Assembly (NCBI GenBank): GCA_016765265.1
Contig: JAESQG010000556.1
Coordinates: 1 to 7,953 of the forward strand
From: Pseudomonadales bacterium
GTDB lineage: Bacteria > Pseudomonadota > Gammaproteobacteria > Pseudomonadales > DC-out160
Direction: 5' to 3'
Length of the DNA: 7,953 nt
The notes beneath the pieces are model-generated. The model made no database searches, had not been told where the DNA came from, and saw only the letters and a program-made list of their open reading frames with translations. Position 1 is the stretch's first letter, and every line of letters starts with the position of its first letter. A program made the position numbers and the translations under genes. This document shows, one piece after another, positions 6,148-7,953 of the stretch.

Positions 6148-6765
6148 ATGGTACGAAAAAGCGCTAAGGCGAAAACGGGCGAACATCGCCTGCGTATTAT
6201 TGGTGGAGAATGGCGTGGACGGCGAATCGAGTTTGCTGCGGTAGATGGGCTACGTCCCACCGGTGATCGCATCCGTGAAACATTGTTCAATTGGTTAATG
6301 GCTGTTACACCTGGGGCGCATTGTTTAGACTTGTTCGCGGGCAGCGGTGCCTTATCATTTGAAGCTTTGTCTCGAGGTGCTGAGAGTGTCACCTTAATAG
6401 ATCAATCGGCAAAAGTGACCAATGCGATAAAAACCCAACTTAATTTACTCAATTGTAACAACGCTAAAATCATCAACCAAAACGGATTAAAATGGTTAGA
6501 GCAACAACCCGCTGACCCACAACAATTTGATATCGTTTTTCTGGACCCACCGTTTCATAAAAATTTACTGCAACAATCACTTTTATTGTTGGAAGAAAAA
6601 AAACTACTCAAGCCAGATGCCATGATCTATATCGAATCCGAAGTCGAACTGGATACTGGATTAGAAAATATACCCCCTCCTAATTGGGTCTTACACCGTC
6701 TAAAAATAACTGGGCAGGTCTCTTACTCACTTTACAAGCGAGAGTCCGATATATCAGCTCCTTAG
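6148..6765 (+). CDS. rsmD: 16S rRNA (guanine966-N2)-methyltransferase RsmD
   Basis: RsmD uses S-adenosylmethionine to methylate N2 of G966 in 16S rRNA during 30S assembly. The 205-aa length is typical. An N-terminal RNA-binding stretch has the family signature LRIIGGEWRGR (15-25) and GLRPTGDRIRETLFNWL (34-50). The SAM-binding motif I is DLFAGSGALSFEALSRGA (61-78), and the catalytic motif is DPPF (133-136) in IVFLDPPFHKNLL. The ATG at 6148 is 8 bases after the preceding stop. An ATG at 6141 is closer to the stop but out of frame and ends after eight codons. Only a weak GATGG sits upstream, inside the previous gene, so translation may be coupled. ftsY and rsmD are neighbours in many gammaproteobacteria, which supports the assignment. 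Confidence 0.96.
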   Translation: MVRKSAKAKTGEHRLRIIGGEWRGRRIEFAAVDGLRPTGDRIRETLFNWLMAVTPGAHCLDLFAGSGALSFEALSRGAESVTLIDQSAKVTNAIKTQLNLLNCNNAKIINQNGLKWLEQQPADPQQFDIVFLDPPFHKNLLQQSLLLLEEKKLLKPDAMIYIESEVELDTGLENIPPPNWVLHRLKITGQVSYSLYKRESDISAP

Positions 6766-6785
6766 GATTTATAGGGGCAACACGG

Positions 6786-6792
6786 AAAAGGA
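6786..6792 (+). promoter_or_regulatory. Strong ribosome-binding site of the glutamine-synthetase-like gene
   Basis: AAAAGGA ends 7 bases before the ATG at 6800. It is the best Shine-Dalgarno sequence in the window and fixes this start. No terminator or promoter is visible in the 34 bases after rsmD, so the gene may be read from the upstream operon. Confidence 0.65.
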
Positions 6793-6799
6793 CAACACA

Positions 6800-7953
6800 A
6801 TGATCGATCCTCGCGCTGTTAAAACCGTTTCTGACGCTAAAAAAATAATTCAAGAGCGCAATCTCCACCATATAAAAGTAGGCGTCTTTGATGTTGATGG
6901 CGTTATGCGAGGCAAGTACATGAGTCGGGATAAATTCTTATCCGCCCTCGACAACGGGTTTGGTTTCTGCGACGTAGTCTTGGGTTGGGATTCAAATGAT
7001 CAGCTATATAACTCCACCGCCCCTAACGGCGTCACCTATACGGGATGGCATACGGGCTATCCCGACGCGCCTGTACGCATCATTCCGGAAAGCTGTCGCG
7101 CTATACCCTTTGAAGAAAATACACTTTTATTTATCGCTGAATTCACCCAAGGTGCGGAGGCCATATGTCCCAGAGCAACTTTACGACGCCTAGTATCCAA
7201 AGCCGACTCCATGGGCTTTGGTGTAAAGGCTGCAGCAGAATATGAATTTTTTCTCTTTGATGAAACACCGGATTCAATCCGGGAAAAAGGATACCGTAAT
7301 TTAAAACCCATAACGCCCGGCTTCTTCGGATACTCCATATTGCGCAATAGTGTACATTCGGATTTATACCACGACATTCTGAATATGTGTCGTGAAATGG
7401 ATTTCGATCTCGAGGGTTTACACACGGAAACGGGGCCAGGAGTTATAGAAGCTGCCATTACAGTAGACGGGATAATAGAAGCCGCAGACCAAGCCGCCTT
7501 ATTTAAAACATTTATGAAAATTCTAGCCCAACGCAATAACTTGATGGCCACGTTTATGGCGAAGTGGTCGCCAGATTGGCCAGGGCAAAGCGGTCATCTC
7601 CACCTCTCACTATGGGATAAAAAATTAAACCGATCCGCTTTTTACGACCCTGAAGATAGCCATAATATGAGCGAGGTTCAACGGCATTTTGTAGGGGGGT
7701 TACAAACTTTAATGCCCGAACTTTGCGCCATGATTGCCCAAACCGTCAATAGCTACTCCCGCCTGATTCCTGGATTCTGGGCGCCTACACATGCGACCTG
7801 GGGTGTTGAAAATCGAACAACCTCATTACGGGTTATTCCAGGATCAGAAAAATCTCAACGGGTTGAACACCGTTTAGGATCAGCCGATGCTAATCCCTAT
7901 ATTGCACTGGCGGCAGCTTTGGGCGCGGGATTATGGGGTGTTGAACACAAAAT
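6800..7953 (+). CDS. Glutamine synthetase family protein (glutamate-ammonia/amine ligase), 3' end cut by window edge
   Basis: I translated 384 open codons to the right edge; about 60-80 residues should be missing if it has the usual 440-460 aa. The GS fold signatures are present: a beta-grasp-like N-terminus (VGVFDVDGVMRGKYMSRDKF, 27-46), metal-binding Glu147 and Glu149 in AAEYEFFLF, Glu210 and Glu217 in HTETGPGVIEAA, His266/His268 in SGHLHLS, the glutamate-binding loop NSYSRLIPGFWAP (317-329, Arg321), WGVENRTTSLRV (334-345), and RVEHRLGSADANPYIAL (354-370) with Glu356 and Arg358. Divergence from housekeeping GlnA (GPGVIEAA rather than GPGQFE-like, no GlnB-type context) points to the class that ligates glutamate to amines or polyamines, such as gamma-glutamylpolyamine or methylamide synthetases. 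The amine substrate cannot be read from the sequence. Any adenylylation-site region lies beyond the edge. Confidence 0.88.
   Translation, partial: MIDPRAVKTVSDAKKIIQERNLHHIKVGVFDVDGVMRGKYMSRDKFLSALDNGFGFCDVVLGWDSNDQLYNSTAPNGVTYTGWHTGYPDAPVRIIPESCRAIPFEENTLLFIAEFTQGAEAICPRATLRRLVSKADSMGFGVKAAAEYEFFLFDETPDSIREKGYRNLKPITPGFFGYSILRNSVHSDLYHDILNMCREMDFDLEGLHTETGPGVIEAAITVDGIIEAADQAALFKTFMKILAQRNNLMATFMAKWSPDWPGQSGHLHLSLWDKKLNRSAFYDPEDSHNMSEVQRHFVGGLQTLMPELCAMIAQTVNSYSRLIPGFWAPTHATWGVENRTTSLRVIPGSEKSQRVEHRLGSADANPYIALAAALGAGLWGVEHK

Noticed and set aside
6132..6164. ATG codons at 6132 and 6141 as rsmD starts
   Set aside because: Both are out of frame with rsmD and run into a stop at about 6162-6164.
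6102..6392. 96-codon minus-strand ORF across the M16/rsmD junction
   Set aside because: It is antisense to well-supported genes, has no recognisable domain, and reads as a shadow frame.
7057..7551. 164-codon ORF on the minus strand
   Set aside because: It is fully antisense to the glutamine-synthetase-like gene, whose motifs are clear; composition is that of a shadow frame and no family is recognisable.

Overview
The window is ordinary chromosomal DNA from a gammaproteobacterium, probably an environmental or marine lineage near Cellvibrionales/Pseudomonadales. This rests on the ftsY-ftsE-ftsX cell-division/targeting operon lying divergent to two M16 peptidase genes and rsmD, and on gammaproteobacterial-type FtsY and FtsX sequences. 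The species cannot be fixed from sequence alone. Genes are tightly packed, and I see no mobile element, CRISPR array, tRNA or rRNA.

Minus strand (1-2867): ftsY, ftsE and ftsX are read leftwards as one operon. FtsY (SRP receptor) docks ribosome-nascent-chain complexes at the membrane. FtsE/FtsX form the ABC-type complex that couples division to periplasmic peptidoglycan hydrolysis. ftsE and ftsX overlap by 11 bases, and ftsX runs off the left edge. The ftsY-ftsE junction has been expanded by three tandem copies of a 20-bp unit carrying stop, ribosome-binding and start signals. FtsY has no in-frame ATG before codon 158, has a repeat-rich N-terminal A domain, and has Ala where the P-loop Thr normally sits.

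Divergent control region (about 2868-3079, perhaps from 2751): holds a plausible promoter for the rightward genes and a cluster of a TGCTCACT-like octamer.

Plus strand (3080-7953): an exported M16 zinc peptidase with an intact HxxEH site is followed by a membrane-anchored M16 homologue that has lost that site. This is the usual catalytic/non-catalytic pair, likely acting in the cell envelope. Eight bases later comes rsmD (16S rRNA G966 methyltransferase), then a glutamine-synthetase-family ligase cut by the right edge.

No clearly new multi-gene system is present. The most unusual signals are local: the triplicated ftsY-ftsE junction, the FtsY start problem, the P-loop substitution, and the glutamine-synthetase-like gene beside rsmD.
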